64,000 nt of DNA from Flectobacillus longus (GTDB lineage Bacteria > Bacteroidota > Bacteroidia > Cytophagales > Spirosomataceae). The position numbers and the translations under genes are program-made. Of this stretch, positions 35,347-45,005 are shown one piece after another. The stretch covers positions 126,986-190,985 of the forward strand of contig NZ_JASHIC010000012.1 in assembly GCF_030056705.1 (NCBI RefSeq), read 5' to 3'. Position 1 is the stretch's first letter. Every line of letters starts with the position of its first letter. The notes beneath the pieces were generated by a model. That model was not told the DNA's origin and searched no databases. It was given only the letters and a program-made list of their open reading frames with translations.

Positions 35347-37212
35347 ATGAAAACTTATTTTATAACACAAAAATTACGATTTAATACTTACCCACTATCC
35401 AGAATTCTCTCTGTAATTATGGCATTTTACTCTATGTCTATTATAGCTCAAAATAGAGATGGAAGCAAAAATGCTAATGCACAAATGTGCTTCAACAATA
35501 AATCTGGAATAGCCCTAGTAAACTCTAAAGATTTAGATGGCAAAGATATTTTAGCTTTTCCACTAGACAGATTGCGTAGCAATGTTAGATATGGCTTTAT
35601 TGAGAATTATCGCCAAGGAATGGCGCGTATCAAGAAAGATCAAGTTTGGGGATTCTTAAATCTTTGTGGTGAGGAGGTTATTCCTTCGCAATATGAAGAC
35701 GCCGAGCCCTTCAATGGTGGTAAAGCTCTTGTAAAAAAATACAATTGGTTTTTTGTTGATAATAATGGTACTGAAAGTGATATTTTCGAAAACGTAGTTT
35801 CTGCTAAAGCCCTAAGTAATGGTTATAGTTTAGTGAAATTAAATAATGGGAAGTTTACGATTATTGATAATACTTTCGACAAAACAGGTACCTATTTATC
35901 GCCGCTTTATGACGAAATGACAATTATTAGCTCTACAAGTTTAGCTGTGAAGCTTAATAACAAGTGGGGTATTATGAAATTAGGCGATAAACAAAGCCCA
36001 ACTCCAGCTTTCGACTTGATTGCTCCTATTGGTAAAGAGGGTTTGATGAAAGTAAAAGTTGGGGATAAATTCGGAGTTGCAACTATCAATGGAGAAATCA
36101 TTTTAAAACCAGAATACGGTATTCTTACAGATGCCGATGCTCAAGGTTTTATTAAAGGTATAGAAGAAAACAAACAGCAAATTTTCAACTCTCAAAATTT
36201 GCAGGTAAGTAAACCGTTCAAGGCAATTAGCGATTTTGATTCGAGAGGTTTAGCCATTGTTCAAGACGAAAATAATTTATTAGGACTTATCAATAAAAAT
36301 TTTGTGTCTATCATTACTCCACAATATAATTCAATTGGAAGTTTGGGTGAATTTGACCTTATTCCTGTGAGTAAAATCGTAGATGGCAAAGGAGCTAAAT
36401 TTGGTTTTATCAATCTACAAGGAAAAGAAGTAATTCCTCTAATGTATGAGGCTGTAGGAAAAATCAACAAAAAAGGACTTTTGGTTGTAAAAGAAATTGT
36501 GAGCTGTAACCTTGATGCTAAAGGAAGTAAGATAGGTACTTGTAAGGCTGATAAAGTAATCGATATTAATGGTGGTATTATTGTACAACCAGTAACAAAA
36601 TATCCCGATGCTGGAAAAATCAGCTATGCAGTTACTGATTCTATCATGCAAAACATGAATATTATCAAAACATTTAGGACTGAAGATAAGGGTAAAAATG
36701 CAAAGATTATTCTTGTAAGAGAAGATGATTTTAAAGTCATTACTCCAGAACCTTACGAAAATATTTTGCCTACAACACAAGGACAAATCTTATTTGTAAA
36801 ATTAGATGGCTTATGGGGCACACTCGATATTTCGGGTAAATATATTACAAAATGCCAGTTTAAATCATTTGCACCATCTAAAGAAGATTACTTTTTGGTA
36901 CAAAATATGGAAGGAAAATTCGGATATGTAGACGCCAAAGGGAAAATTCAAGTTAATCCAGAGTATCAATCGCTTGAGCCGTTCAGCAATGGTTTAGCAG
37001 TAGCTTCAAAAGGCGTTAATCAAGTTGGTTTAATCAATAAGTTTAATGCAAAAGTAGCCCCTTGTATATTTAGCACAGTAAGCTTAGATTCGGGTGGCAA
37101 TTACGACCTTACAGACAGTAATCTGAATAAATTTAAACTTAACAAGCAAGGAGACTGCTTGAGTAATTGTGCCAAATTTGATGAAGTACGTAGCAGAGTA
37201 AATAAAGAGTAG
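35347..37212 (+). CDS. Secreted WG-repeat (KWG) protein
   Basis: The 621-residue protein starts with a signal peptide ending near IIAQN. The rest is an array of WG beta-repeats, with units such as RIKKDQVWGFLNLCGEEVIPSQYEDA, VKLNNKWGIMKLG, VKVGDKFGVATINGEIILKPEY, AKFGFINLQGKEVIPLMYE and GKFGYVDAKGKIQVNPEYQ, spaced about 45-60 residues. Such proteins form surface or periplasmic repeat scaffolds of unknown binding specificity. It is a single gene followed by a palindromic terminator. Confidence 0.88.
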   Translation: MKTYFITQKLRFNTYPLSRILSVIMAFYSMSIIAQNRDGSKNANAQMCFNNKSGIALVNSKDLDGKDILAFPLDRLRSNVRYGFIENYRQGMARIKKDQVWGFLNLCGEEVIPSQYEDAEPFNGGKALVKKYNWFFVDNNGTESDIFENVVSAKALSNGYSLVKLNNGKFTIIDNTFDKTGTYLSPLYDEMTIISSTSLAVKLNNKWGIMKLGDKQSPTPAFDLIAPIGKEGLMKVKVGDKFGVATINGEIILKPEYGILTDADAQGFIKGIEENKQQIFNSQNLQVSKPFKAISDFDSRGLAIVQDENNLLGLINKNFVSIITPQYNSIGSLGEFDLIPVSKIVDGKGAKFGFINLQGKEVIPLMYEAVGKINKKGLLVVKEIVSCNLDAKGSKIGTCKADKVIDINGGIIVQPVTKYPDAGKISYAVTDSIMQNMNIIKTFRTEDKGKNAKIILVREDDFKVITPEPYENILPTTQGQILFVKLDGLWGTLDISGKYITKCQFKSFAPSKEDYFLVQNMEGKFGYVDAKGKIQVNPEYQSLEPFSNGLAVASKGVNQVGLINKFNAKVAPCIFSTVSLDSGGNYDLTDSNLNKFKLNKQGDCLSNCAKFDEVRSRVNKE

Positions 37213-37240
37213 ATTTGAAAATAAAAAACAATAGAAAAAA

Positions 37241-37266
37241 CAAAAGGGGAGCAAGCTCCCCTTTTG
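37241..37266. terminator. Bidirectional terminator between the WG-repeat gene and clpC
   Basis: CAAAAGGGGAGC and its exact complement with a two-base loop, between converging genes. Confidence 0.85.
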
Positions 37267-37330
37267 TTTTTCTATTAAAGAATCAATACAAACTTCAAAA
37301 CTCAGCATTCTTAATTCTACTGTTATTTTC

Positions 37331-39877
37331 TTACTCTTCAGTAGCAGGAGTTGTCGCAGAAGTACGAGTCAATGTTAATGAGTCTCCTTCTCCTGAATAA
37401 TCAGCCAAGATAACATCGCCTTCGGCTAAATCACCTTTCAGAATTTCTTCAGCCACAGGATCTTCCAAATAACGTTGGATGGCACGGTTCAAAGGACGAG
37501 CACCATATTGTTGGTCGTATCCTTTTTCTGCTATGAAATCTTTTGCCTTTTCGGTCAACTCTACGGTATAACCCAACGCTGAAATTCTTGTGAACAATTT
37601 TTTCAACATCAAGTCAATGATTGAGTGAATATGTTCACGTTCAAGAGAGTTGAATACAATTACATCATCCAAACGGTTCAAGAATTCTGGAGAGAAGGCT
37701 TTTCTCAAGGCATTTTGAATTGTTCCCTTCACAGTTTCGTCTAAATTATCTACTTTAGATTTTGTTGAGAAACCAATACCTGTTCCAAAGTCTTTCAAAT
37801 CACGAGCACCAATGTTTGATGTCATGATGATGATTGTATTACGGAAATCTACTCTACGTCCCAAGCCATCTGTTAAAATACCATCGTCCAATACTTGCAA
37901 CAACAAGTTGAATACATCTGGGTGAGCTTTTTCGATTTCATCTAATAATACAACTGCATAAGGTTTACGACGGATTTTCTCAGTCAATTGGCCGCCTTCT
38001 TCATAACCAACGTATCCTGGAGGTGCTCCGATTAGGCGAGATACACTGAATTTCTCCATGTATTCACTCATATCAATACGGATAAGAGCGTCTTCTTTGT
38101 CGAAAAGGTATCCAGCCAATACTTTTGCTAATTCGGTTTTACCAACACCTGTAGGACCTAGGAAAATAAATGAACCAATTGGTTTTTTCGGATCTTTCAA
38201 GCCTACACGAGTACGTTGAATTGCTTTTACCAACTTCACAATCGCTTGGTCTTGACCAATCACTTTGCCCTTCAACTCCTCGTTCATGTTCAACAGTTTC
38301 TGACCTTCGGTAGCAGCAACACGGCTTACTGGAATACCAGTCATTTGTGCAATTACTTCTGCTACACTTTCTTCAGCAACTGTATAACGACGACGTTTTG
38401 TATCCTCTTCCCAATCACGTTTAGCTTTATCCAATTGCTCTAACAAACGTTTTTCACGATCACGCAATTGAGCTGCCTCTTCGTATTTTTGAGATTTAAC
38501 TACTGCATTTTTCTCCTTCTTGATATTTTCGATAGCACCTTCCAACTGCACGATATCATCAGGAACAGTGATATTAGAGATATGTACGCGAGCACCTACC
38601 TCGTCTAATACATCGATTGCTTTGTCTGGCAAGAAACGATCTGAAATATAACGTTCAGACAATTTTACTGCTTGTTCAATTGCCTCTGGCGTATAAGTTA
38701 CGTGGTGGTGATCTTCGTATTTATCTTTGATGTTATTCAAGATTTCGATTGTTTCTTCTACAGTTGTGGCATCAACCATAACTGTTTGGAAACGACGTGC
38801 AAGTGCACCATCTTTCTCGATATATTGACGATACTCATCTAGAGTAGTAGCTCCGATAACTTGGATGTCGCCACGAGCTAAAGCTGGCTTGAACATATTT
38901 GAAGCGTCCAAAGAACCAGATGCACCACCAGCTCCTACAATTGTATGAAGCTCATCGATGAATAAGATTACATCTGGAGACTTTTCGAGCTCGTTCATTA
39001 CCGCTTTCATACGTTCTTCGAACTGACCACGGTATTTTGTACCAGCCACTAAAGAAGCCAAGTCAAGAGTAACAACACGTTTGCCAAAAAGCACACGTGA
39101 TACTTTTTTCTGAACGATACGAAGAGCCAAACCTTCAGCAATTGCCGTTTTACCTACCCCAGGCTCACCAATCAAGATTGGGTTATTTTTCTTACGGCGA
39201 GACAAGATTTGAGCTACACGTTCAATTTCTTTTTCACGACCTACAATTGGATCTAATTTTCCAGCTTCAGCGATTTTGGTAAGATCTCGACCGAAGTTGT
39301 CCAAAACTGGAGTTTTAGACTTCTCAGCTCCTTTGTTGGTCGTTGCACCACTACCCATGCCCGAGCCACTCGCAAAAGATCTTGCGTCATCATCGTTATC
39401 GTCTGTATCTGACGGTCCCGATTTGATATTTGGGTTAGATTGATATTCGACCATGTCCTTAATCATATCATAGTTAATTTGGAACTTTTCCAAAATCTGG
39501 CGAGCCAAGTTATCCTCATCTCTGAGAATCGCCATTAACAGGTGCTCAGTTCCAACAAGATTCGTTTTAAATATACGTGCTTCTAGGTAAGTCACACGAA
39601 GGACTTTCTCTGCTTGACGAGACAAAGGTATATCCTGTTTGTTTTTAATGGTGTAATTAGAGCGAGCCACTCCTTGAGTAGCCTTTTCGATGGTAATACG
39701 TAGGTCTTCGAGATTTACCCCACACTTCTTGATTAATTCGAGTGCAATTCCTTCGCCTTCACGAATCATACCCAAAACGAGGTGTTCCGTGCCTATGTAA
39801 TCATGTCCTAACCTGATCGCTTCTTCGCGGGCTAGAGAGATTACCTCCTTAACTCTGTTTGAAAATTTTGCCTCCAT
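37331..39877 (-). CDS. clpC: ATP-dependent Clp protease ATP-binding subunit ClpC
   Basis: The 848-residue AAA+ unfoldase feeds proteins to ClpP. Order: Clp_N double repeat (residues 1-145, [21 protein letters not shown] and [17 protein letters not shown]), first AAA domain with Walker A GEPGVGKT (Lys243), UVR/M-domain segment around [21 protein letters not shown], second AAA domain with Walker A GPTGVGKT (Lys580), ClpP-docking GIGF loop, and C-terminal D2-small domain. The start at 39877 (MEAKFSNRV) is the conserved ClpC N-terminus; the longer frame to 39925 is leader. Confidence 0.96.
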   Translation of the reverse strand: MEAKFSNRVKEVISLAREEAIRLGHDYIGTEHLVLGMIREGEGIALELIKKCGVNLEDLRITIEKATQGVARSNYTIKNKQDIPLSRQAEKVLRVTYLEARIFKTNLVGTEHLLMAILRDEDNLARQILEKFQINYDMIKDMVEYQSNPNIKSGPSDTDDNDDDARSFASGSGMGSGATTNKGAEKSKTPVLDNFGRDLTKIAEAGKLDPIVGREKEIERVAQILSRRKKNNPILIGEPGVGKTAIAEGLALRIVQKKVSRVLFGKRVVTLDLASLVAGTKYRGQFEERMKAVMNELEKSPDVILFIDELHTIVGAGGASGSLDASNMFKPALARGDIQVIGATTLDEYRQYIEKDGALARRFQTVMVDATTVEETIEILNNIKDKYEDHHHVTYTPEAIEQAVKLSERYISDRFLPDKAIDVLDEVGARVHISNITVPDDIVQLEGAIENIKKEKNAVVKSQKYEEAAQLRDREKRLLEQLDKAKRDWEEDTKRRRYTVAEESVAEVIAQMTGIPVSRVAATEGQKLLNMNEELKGKVIGQDQAIVKLVKAIQRTRVGLKDPKKPIGSFIFLGPTGVGKTELAKVLAGYLFDKEDALIRIDMSEYMEKFSVSRLIGAPPGYVGYEEGGQLTEKIRRKPYAVVLLDEIEKAHPDVFNLLLQVLDDGILTDGLGRRVDFRNTIIIMTSNIGARDLKDFGTGIGFSTKSKVDNLDETVKGTIQNALRKAFSPEFLNRLDDVIVFNSLEREHIHSIIDLMLKKLFTRISALGYTVELTEKAKDFIAEKGYDQQYGARPLNRAIQRYLEDPVAEEILKGDLAEGDVILADYSGEGDSLTLTRTSATTPATEE

Positions 39878-39972
39878 GCGAAAGAGTTTCTGTTTTTCTG
39901 GTTCATAGTTTAAAAGCAATGACAACTGAGACTTCCAAACTACCTAAATAACACTAAATTCACCAAGTTTGT

Positions 39973-40581
39973 TCATTTGAGAATTGATAGCTCAAGTATC
40001 TTTTTGGCTTGATTTCCCTGACAAAACAATAAGTCGAGGATTGACAAGTTGGGCTCAAAATCACTGCCAAAATTCTGCCGATACGCTACTGGCTCATAAA
40101 TATTATTTTGGCTGTAAGACCTTTTAGGATGTATTTGCCCTCTGTAATCGTTTTGAGCTACTTTTTCGTATTCATTCGTAAATATAATATTTTTTTCGAC
40201 TTTTAAAAGTTTAAGACAAATTGTCAGCAACTCTATATTCAAATCGAACAAAAAGTCAGGTTTTTTTTCAAATATTCTTGCAAAATAATCTGCATAGTAT
40301 TCAAAAAATGGCGCTTTCCCATAAGCAGAGTAGATAGCACCCCAGTGACGACGTACCCAGTCTTGATGATACTCTACTTTAATATCTTTCACAAGAATCT
40401 TCGAGTTACCATTTTGTACTGGAACAGAAAGTACATCAATTTTATTTGAAGCAAGTATTTTACAACGATTTCGGTAACTTTGCTTTTCGTAATGTTCGTA
40501 AGCCTCAATCTGAATAGTATCATGTTGCAATATGCAAGCAAAATATTCTAGGCTTGGCAGATAATGTAAATCAATAATCAT
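39973..40581 (-). CDS. WbqC family protein
   Basis: The 202-residue protein has the WbqC-like pattern: a start with LHYLPSLEYFACILQHD, then YEKQSYRNRCKILASNKIDVLSVPV, VEYHQDWVRRHWGAIYSAYGKAPFFEYY, and near the C-terminus EPVAYRQNFGSDFEPNLSILDLLF. Family members occur in polysaccharide (O-antigen) clusters or alone in Bacteroidota; the biochemical role is unproven, possibly sugar-acyl transfer. It lies upstream of clpC on the same strand with about 95 bases between. Confidence 0.85.
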   Translation of the reverse strand: MIIDLHYLPSLEYFACILQHDTIQIEAYEHYEKQSYRNRCKILASNKIDVLSVPVQNGNSKILVKDIKVEYHQDWVRRHWGAIYSAYGKAPFFEYYADYFARIFEKKPDFLFDLNIELLTICLKLLKVEKNIIFTNEYEKVAQNDYRGQIHPKRSYSQNNIYEPVAYRQNFGSDFEPNLSILDLLFCQGNQAKKILELSILK

Positions 40582-40797
40582 TTATCTAAAATAATGAATT
40601 TGGGGTAATTTTTCAAATTTTAAGCAAGCATTTGCCGATTTTTTAAGTTAAAAAATCTTTTTTCGCAGAATTCCCCAATGTTTATTTGGAATTTATTATT
40701 TCAAATAATCACATTACAAAAGGATTTATCTTGATGATATTATCAGGTATTGCTATCATAAAACAGTAGTATCCTGAATTTTACCAAAATCAAACTT

Positions 40798-41643
40798 ATG
40801 TTATTCTTCAGACTCCTTTCAAGACTTCCAATGCCAGTGTTGTATGTTTTTTCGGATTTCTTATTTTTTGTAAGCTATTACTTAATTAAGTATCGTAGAA
40901 AAGTAGTAATAATGAACTTACAAAATTCTTTTCCCGAAAAAACAGCCAAAGAACACCAGATGCTCGCCAAGGCTTTTTATCATAACTTGTGCGATGTGAT
41001 TGTTGAGTCTTTAAAATTACTCACAATTTCGGTAAAAGACTTAGAGAAAATGGTGGAGATAAATGGTCAAGAGGTGATTGATGAATGCTTGCGTAACAAT
41101 GAAGTCATGTTGATTATGTCGAGTCATATCAATTGTTGGGAACTTGTACCGCCAAGAACAACACAAACAGGCGTACCTATCGATGTGATTTATAAACCAC
41201 TTTCGAGTCCATTTTTTGACAAATTAATGTACACGATTCGCTCTCGCTTCAATATTACGCCCATTCCGATGAAGCAAACTTTTCGTGAAATGGTAAAAAA
41301 GAAAGGACAACCTCGTATTGTGGGTATTATTTCAGACCAAGCTGCCGAAACACCAGATTTGGCTTATTGGACTACTTTTTTACACCAAGAAACAGATTTC
41401 TTTTTGGGTACTGAAAAAATGGCTCGTAGTTTCAACTATCCCATTTTGTATGGAGAAATGGTTCGCAAGCGTCGTGGAAGATATGTAATCAATTATTCGC
41501 TACTAGTAGAACGACCTTATGAGCAATATCAACTAGGTAAAATCACGGAAATATATGCCCGAACTTTAGAAAAATCTATTCTAGAAAACCCATCTGACTG
41601 GCTCTGGTCGCATAGGAGGTTTAAGCATAAGAGAAGTAAATGA
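40798..41643 (+). CDS. Lysophospholipid acyltransferase, LpxL/HtrB-like (lipid A acyltransferase family)
   Basis: The 281-residue enzyme has an N-terminal membrane anchor and the H(X4)E catalytic pair in SSHINCWE (His110, Glu115), followed by KPLSSPFFDKLMYTIRSRF and ISDQAAETPD. The family transfers a secondary acyl chain to lipid A or related lipids at the inner membrane. In Bacteroidota one such gene is usually present outside the lpx cluster. It converges on the TPR gene across a TAGGC-word palindrome. Confidence 0.88.
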   Translation: MLFFRLLSRLPMPVLYVFSDFLFFVSYYLIKYRRKVVIMNLQNSFPEKTAKEHQMLAKAFYHNLCDVIVESLKLLTISVKDLEKMVEINGQEVIDECLRNNEVMLIMSSHINCWELVPPRTTQTGVPIDVIYKPLSSPFFDKLMYTIRSRFNITPIPMKQTFREMVKKKGQPRIVGIISDQAAETPDLAYWTTFLHQETDFFLGTEKMARSFNYPILYGEMVRKRRGRYVINYSLLVERPYEQYQLGKITEIYARTLEKSILENPSDWLWSHRRFKHKRSK

Positions 41644-41648
41644 GGGGT

Positions 41649-41714
41649 AAGGCACTAGGCAAAGAGGGATTGAACAATAACCTCGTTGCCTATCCCCTTT
41701 TTGCCTGATGCCTT
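41649..41714. repeat. TAGGC-word palindrome, probably used as bidirectional terminator
   Basis: Outer arms AAGGCACTAGGCAAA (41649-41663) and TTTGCCTGATGCCTT (41700-41714) are complementary except two central mismatches; CCTC pairs with GAGG further in. It contains TAGGCAAAGAGG (41656-41667), found identically (in complement) in the right arm of IVS-like element 1 near 24345-24356, which ties the two loci to one repeat family. T-run on the right. Confidence 0.75.
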
Positions 41715-41717
41715 TTT

Positions 41718-42962
41718 TTAATGATCCTCCACTTGCAATGAATCCGAAGTGTCTATTCTTAATGAATCAGCTTTTACTCCTTTCATATCTTGTGCGTAGA
41801 TTTTGGGTACTGGTGCTAGATTGAGTTTTTGTAACGCTACATTTAGATTGACACAATCTATGTTTTTCTTATTTTTTTCTAATTGACAAGTTCTAGCATA
41901 TTCTTGGTAATAGATTTTACTTAATTCTGTATCTTTTAAATATTTCTCCTGAAGTTCAGCCAGTTTAAAAATGGCTTTCGGACGCTGATAGGTATCGATA
42001 ATATATTTGTAATCTTTCGCAGCCCAATTATATTCTTTCAATCGTACATTGGCATCAGCAATGGCTAAACGATAATCTGAAATTTTATCGGAAGTTCCAA
42101 GCTTTATTGCTGTGAACATATTGTTGGTTCCTTTGATAATCATATTTTGATCTGTAGTAGCTAATAAGGCATATCCCAAGCCCGCACGAACCAATTCATT
42201 ATCGTCTCCCCTTTCTATCAGACGATTGAAAAGAAATATAGACTGAGCCAAACTATCCAAATAAAAATAGGAAGTTGCTAGTAAGCGCTGATACAAAACA
42301 GTAGAATCACCTTTTGAGAGGGTGTACTTCAAATCCTTTCGTACTCGTTCGTAATCAAAGTTCCGATAAGAATATCTAGCACGCAATTGTCGCATCTTAA
42401 TAGAGTTACTATCCAATGCTATTCCCTTTTTGATGTAAATAATCGCTTGATTATCATGCGTTTCATTCAGTAAAAGATTAGAAATATCCGCCAAAGCATC
42501 TATATCGGAAGAATCCAACTTTATAGCTTTTTGAAGCAAGGCTATTCCCTCCTCAATTTTTCGTTGCTTTACCAGATTTCTTGCCACTTCCTTCAAATAA
42601 AAATGATTAGTTGTATCAAGTGCCACCAGTTTTTGGTAATAAAGTAATGATTGAGAAACATTAAATTCTCGGTCTGAGATGCCAGCTAGGCTCATCAAAA
42701 GCTCTTGAGATTCAGGAGTTTTTTCCAATAATTGTAAATAATATTTTTTGGCCTGAGGAAGATGTCCCAGTTTTTGATGGCAAAAAGCCAAGGTCATCAA
42801 ATTACCTTGAGTAAGGGTATCTTCTTTGCTAGACAAAAGCTGAATAGCCTTAGTATATTGCCCTTTTGAAATAAATTCTTGCCAAGAATTTGCTCCACTT
42901 TGACCAGTGGTCAAGGTATGAAACAGAAGAATAAAAAGAGGGAGTAATAGGAGTTTCTTCAT
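41718..42962 (-). CDS. Secreted tetratricopeptide-repeat protein
   Basis: The 414-residue protein has a signal peptide (MKKLLLLPLFILLFHTLTTG) and then about eight TPR units (GQYTKAIQLLSSKEDTL, PQAKKYYLQLLEKTPES, QSLLYYQKLVALDTTN, IEEGIALLQKAIKLDSS, NQAIIYIKKGIALDSN and others) up to about residue 370, with an acidic tail. It is a probable periplasmic scaffold; no partner is evident. Monocistronic. Confidence 0.85.
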   Translation of the reverse strand: MKKLLLLPLFILLFHTLTTGQSGANSWQEFISKGQYTKAIQLLSSKEDTLTQGNLMTLAFCHQKLGHLPQAKKYYLQLLEKTPESQELLMSLAGISDREFNVSQSLLYYQKLVALDTTNHFYLKEVARNLVKQRKIEEGIALLQKAIKLDSSDIDALADISNLLLNETHDNQAIIYIKKGIALDSNSIKMRQLRARYSYRNFDYERVRKDLKYTLSKGDSTVLYQRLLATSYFYLDSLAQSIFLFNRLIERGDDNELVRAGLGYALLATTDQNMIIKGTNNMFTAIKLGTSDKISDYRLAIADANVRLKEYNWAAKDYKYIIDTYQRPKAIFKLAELQEKYLKDTELSKIYYQEYARTCQLEKNKKNIDCVNLNVALQKLNLAPVPKIYAQDMKGVKADSLRIDTSDSLQVEDH

Positions 42963-43060
42963 AGTAGTTCGAAGGGTAATAAGGTTTATGATATTTACCC
43001 TTCGAATTTATAACTAAATTTTTAATTACAAAACTAAATAAATAGTTTTATTTAAAAGCT

Positions 43061-43900
43061 TTATCTGGCTTTCACAGCGTCAATCAATCGAATCGTCTCT
43101 ATCGCTTCTTTTACCTCGTGCACTCTTAGAATATTTGCTCCTTTCATCAAAGCTACAGCATTAAGGGCTGTTGTTCCATTGAGTGCCTCGGAAGCTAAAA
43201 TATCTAGTTTTCGCCAAATCATAGATTTTCTAGATACCCCTACTAACATTGGTAAATTCATCACTTCAAAATCTGGTAAGTGATTGAGCAATTCATAATT
43301 TTGGTCAAGGTTTTTAGCAAATCCAAAGCCTAAATCCAAGATAATATCACGTTGGTTGAATGTTCTTAATTGGGCGACTTTTTGTTGCAAGTCATCCAAA
43401 ACATCTAGAACTAGATTATCATAATGCGTAAACTGCGTCATGGTTTCGATGGTGCCACGCATGTGCATGAGGATGTAAGGCACATCGCCAAAACTGGCTA
43501 CAGTTTCATACATTTTATCATCCAACAAACCACCTGATACGTCGTTGACAATCACTGCTCCTGCTTCTACACAAGCTTTGGCGACATTGGAACGAAAGGT
43601 ATCAATAGAGATTAATGCTTCGGGAAAATGTTTTAGGATAATTTCTGTGGCAGGCAAAACTCTTTTGATTTCTTCCTCCTCCGACACAGGCATAGCTCCT
43701 GGACGAGTAGAATGTCCTCCCAAATCTAGAAAAGTAGCGCCAGCAGAAAGCATTTTTTCTGCTTGATTTAATATTTCCTCCTCGGTATGCACACGACTTC
43801 TTTCAAAAAAAGAATCAGGAGTAATATTCAAAATCCCCATTACACGAGGTTGAGCAAGATCTATCAGTTTGCCACGGCAATTAATTAAAGTCGTCATCAC
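43061..43900 (-). CDS. folP: Dihydropteroate synthase
   Basis: The 279-residue TIM-barrel enzyme joins p-aminobenzoate to the pterin pyrophosphate in folate synthesis. Both family signatures are present: MGILNITPDSF near residue 20 and DLGGHSTRPGA near 60, plus VNDVSGG and DLGFGFAKNLDQNYELL. The conserved SRKSMIW segment provides the phosphate/sulfonamide site. Start at 43900 or one codon later. It is divergent from the DUF1599 gene, an arrangement that recurs in Bacteroidota in my recollection. Confidence 0.95.
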   Translation of the reverse strand: MMTTLINCRGKLIDLAQPRVMGILNITPDSFFERSRVHTEEEILNQAEKMLSAGATFLDLGGHSTRPGAMPVSEEEEIKRVLPATEIILKHFPEALISIDTFRSNVAKACVEAGAVIVNDVSGGLLDDKMYETVASFGDVPYILMHMRGTIETMTQFTHYDNLVLDVLDDLQQKVAQLRTFNQRDIILDLGFGFAKNLDQNYELLNHLPDFEVMNLPMLVGVSRKSMIWRKLDILASEALNGTTALNAVALMKGANILRVHEVKEAIETIRLIDAVKAR

Positions 43901-44020
43901 ATATAAAATTTAATGAGGCAAAGATAAAAGCAATTCTAAACTTGGCACCACAAAGGTATCCTTAAACTAGATTCTAGTACTGATTAAAAGAATATTGTTA
44001 GAATTTTGAACTGAATGCGG

Positions 44021-44028
44021 TATTTTTG
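44021..44028 (+). promoter_or_regulatory. -7 promoter box of the DUF1599 gene
   Basis: TATTTTTG matches TAnnTTTG, about 84 bases upstream of the ATG. A TTG stands about 23 bases before it, longer than the usual spacing. Confidence 0.4.
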
Positions 44029-44111
44029 CAAAAACATTTCACATAGATAACCCATCTGTATCCAGCTAAGATTCAATAAATGGCAGATATTTAGCAACAG
44101 ATTTTCCCAAA

Positions 44112-44672
44112 ATGACAAAAACAGAATTTGAGTATCGTCAAATAATTGCGATTTGTAGAGAGCTTTTCCAGAAAAAAAATAAAGATTATGGCACTTCTTG
44201 GCGTATTCTTCGCTTGTCGAGTCTGACTGACCAGATTTTTATCAAGGCACAGCGTATTCGTTCTATTCAAGAAAAAGGAGTCCAAAAAATTGATGATGGT
44301 ATCGAAGGCGAATTTATCGGTATTATCAACTATTGTATTATCGCGATGATTCAAAAGCAATTAGAAGGTTCTGCACAAATGGAATTTTCTGAGCATGAAT
44401 TAGGCGATTTATACGATGAACAAGTAGCAAAGACCTTGAATTTGTTATTGAACAAAAATCACGATTATGGTGAGGCGTGGCGCGATATGCGTGTAAGCTC
44501 AATGACAGATTTAATTTTGATGAAAATCTTCAGAACGAAACAAATTGAAGATAATCAAGGTCAAACTTTAGTTTCAGAAGGCGTTGAAGCCAACTATCAA
44601 GATATGTTGAATTATGCTGTTTTTTGTCTTATTCAAATGGGTATGGCGCAACAGCAACAACAGCAACAGTAG
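44112..44672 (+). CDS. DUF1599 (nucleotide-modification-associated domain 1) protein, internally duplicated
   Basis: The 186-residue protein consists of two similar halves. The first has KKNKDYGTSWRILRLSSLTDQIFIKAQRIRSI and the second LNKNHDYGEAWRDMRVSSMTDLILMKIFRTKQI, each followed by a GxEAxxxxxxNY helix (GIEGEFIGIINY, GVEANYQDMLNY). The domain has been linked to modified-nucleotide metabolism; in Bacteroidota it is a conserved single-copy gene near folP and the DoxX gene. It ends in a Gln run (QQQQQQQ) encoded by CAA/CAG repeats. Confidence 0.88.
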   Translation: MTKTEFEYRQIIAICRELFQKKNKDYGTSWRILRLSSLTDQIFIKAQRIRSIQEKGVQKIDDGIEGEFIGIINYCIIAMIQKQLEGSAQMEFSEHELGDLYDEQVAKTLNLLLNKNHDYGEAWRDMRVSSMTDLILMKIFRTKQIEDNQGQTLVSEGVEANYQDMLNYAVFCLIQMGMAQQQQQQQ

Positions 44673-45005
44673 TTTCTCTAAATTTGAAAATGTGAAGATT
44701 TGATAATTTGAAAATGATTTTAATATTTGTACAAAAACAAGACTATTAACTATCATCTCTTTAAAACTCTATAATCTTCTCATTTTCATTTCCATTTTAA
44801 CAGTTCATTAACAGTTTTATGTAATGAGCTGTCTTAATTTTGTTCTTTCATCTAGAAAATAATTGAAATGTATTTTGGTTGAATACTTGTATATTTAGCT
44901 ATACTTTCAAAAATGGCATATTTTTGGTTGTTTTAAAGTTTTCTATCCAATCTAACATTTCACATTTTAGCCCTAATATATACAAGAAGCCCCTTTTTAT
45001 CTATC
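44673..45005. other. Intergenic region with an inverted word-repeat
   Basis: GAAAATGTGAAGATT (44686-44700) and AATCTTCTCATTTTC (44773-44787) are complementary at 14 of 15 positions, with reiterated TTTGAAAATG words around the left arm. No gene is seen between the DUF1599 and DoxX genes, and no consensus promoter box was found. Confidence 0.55.
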
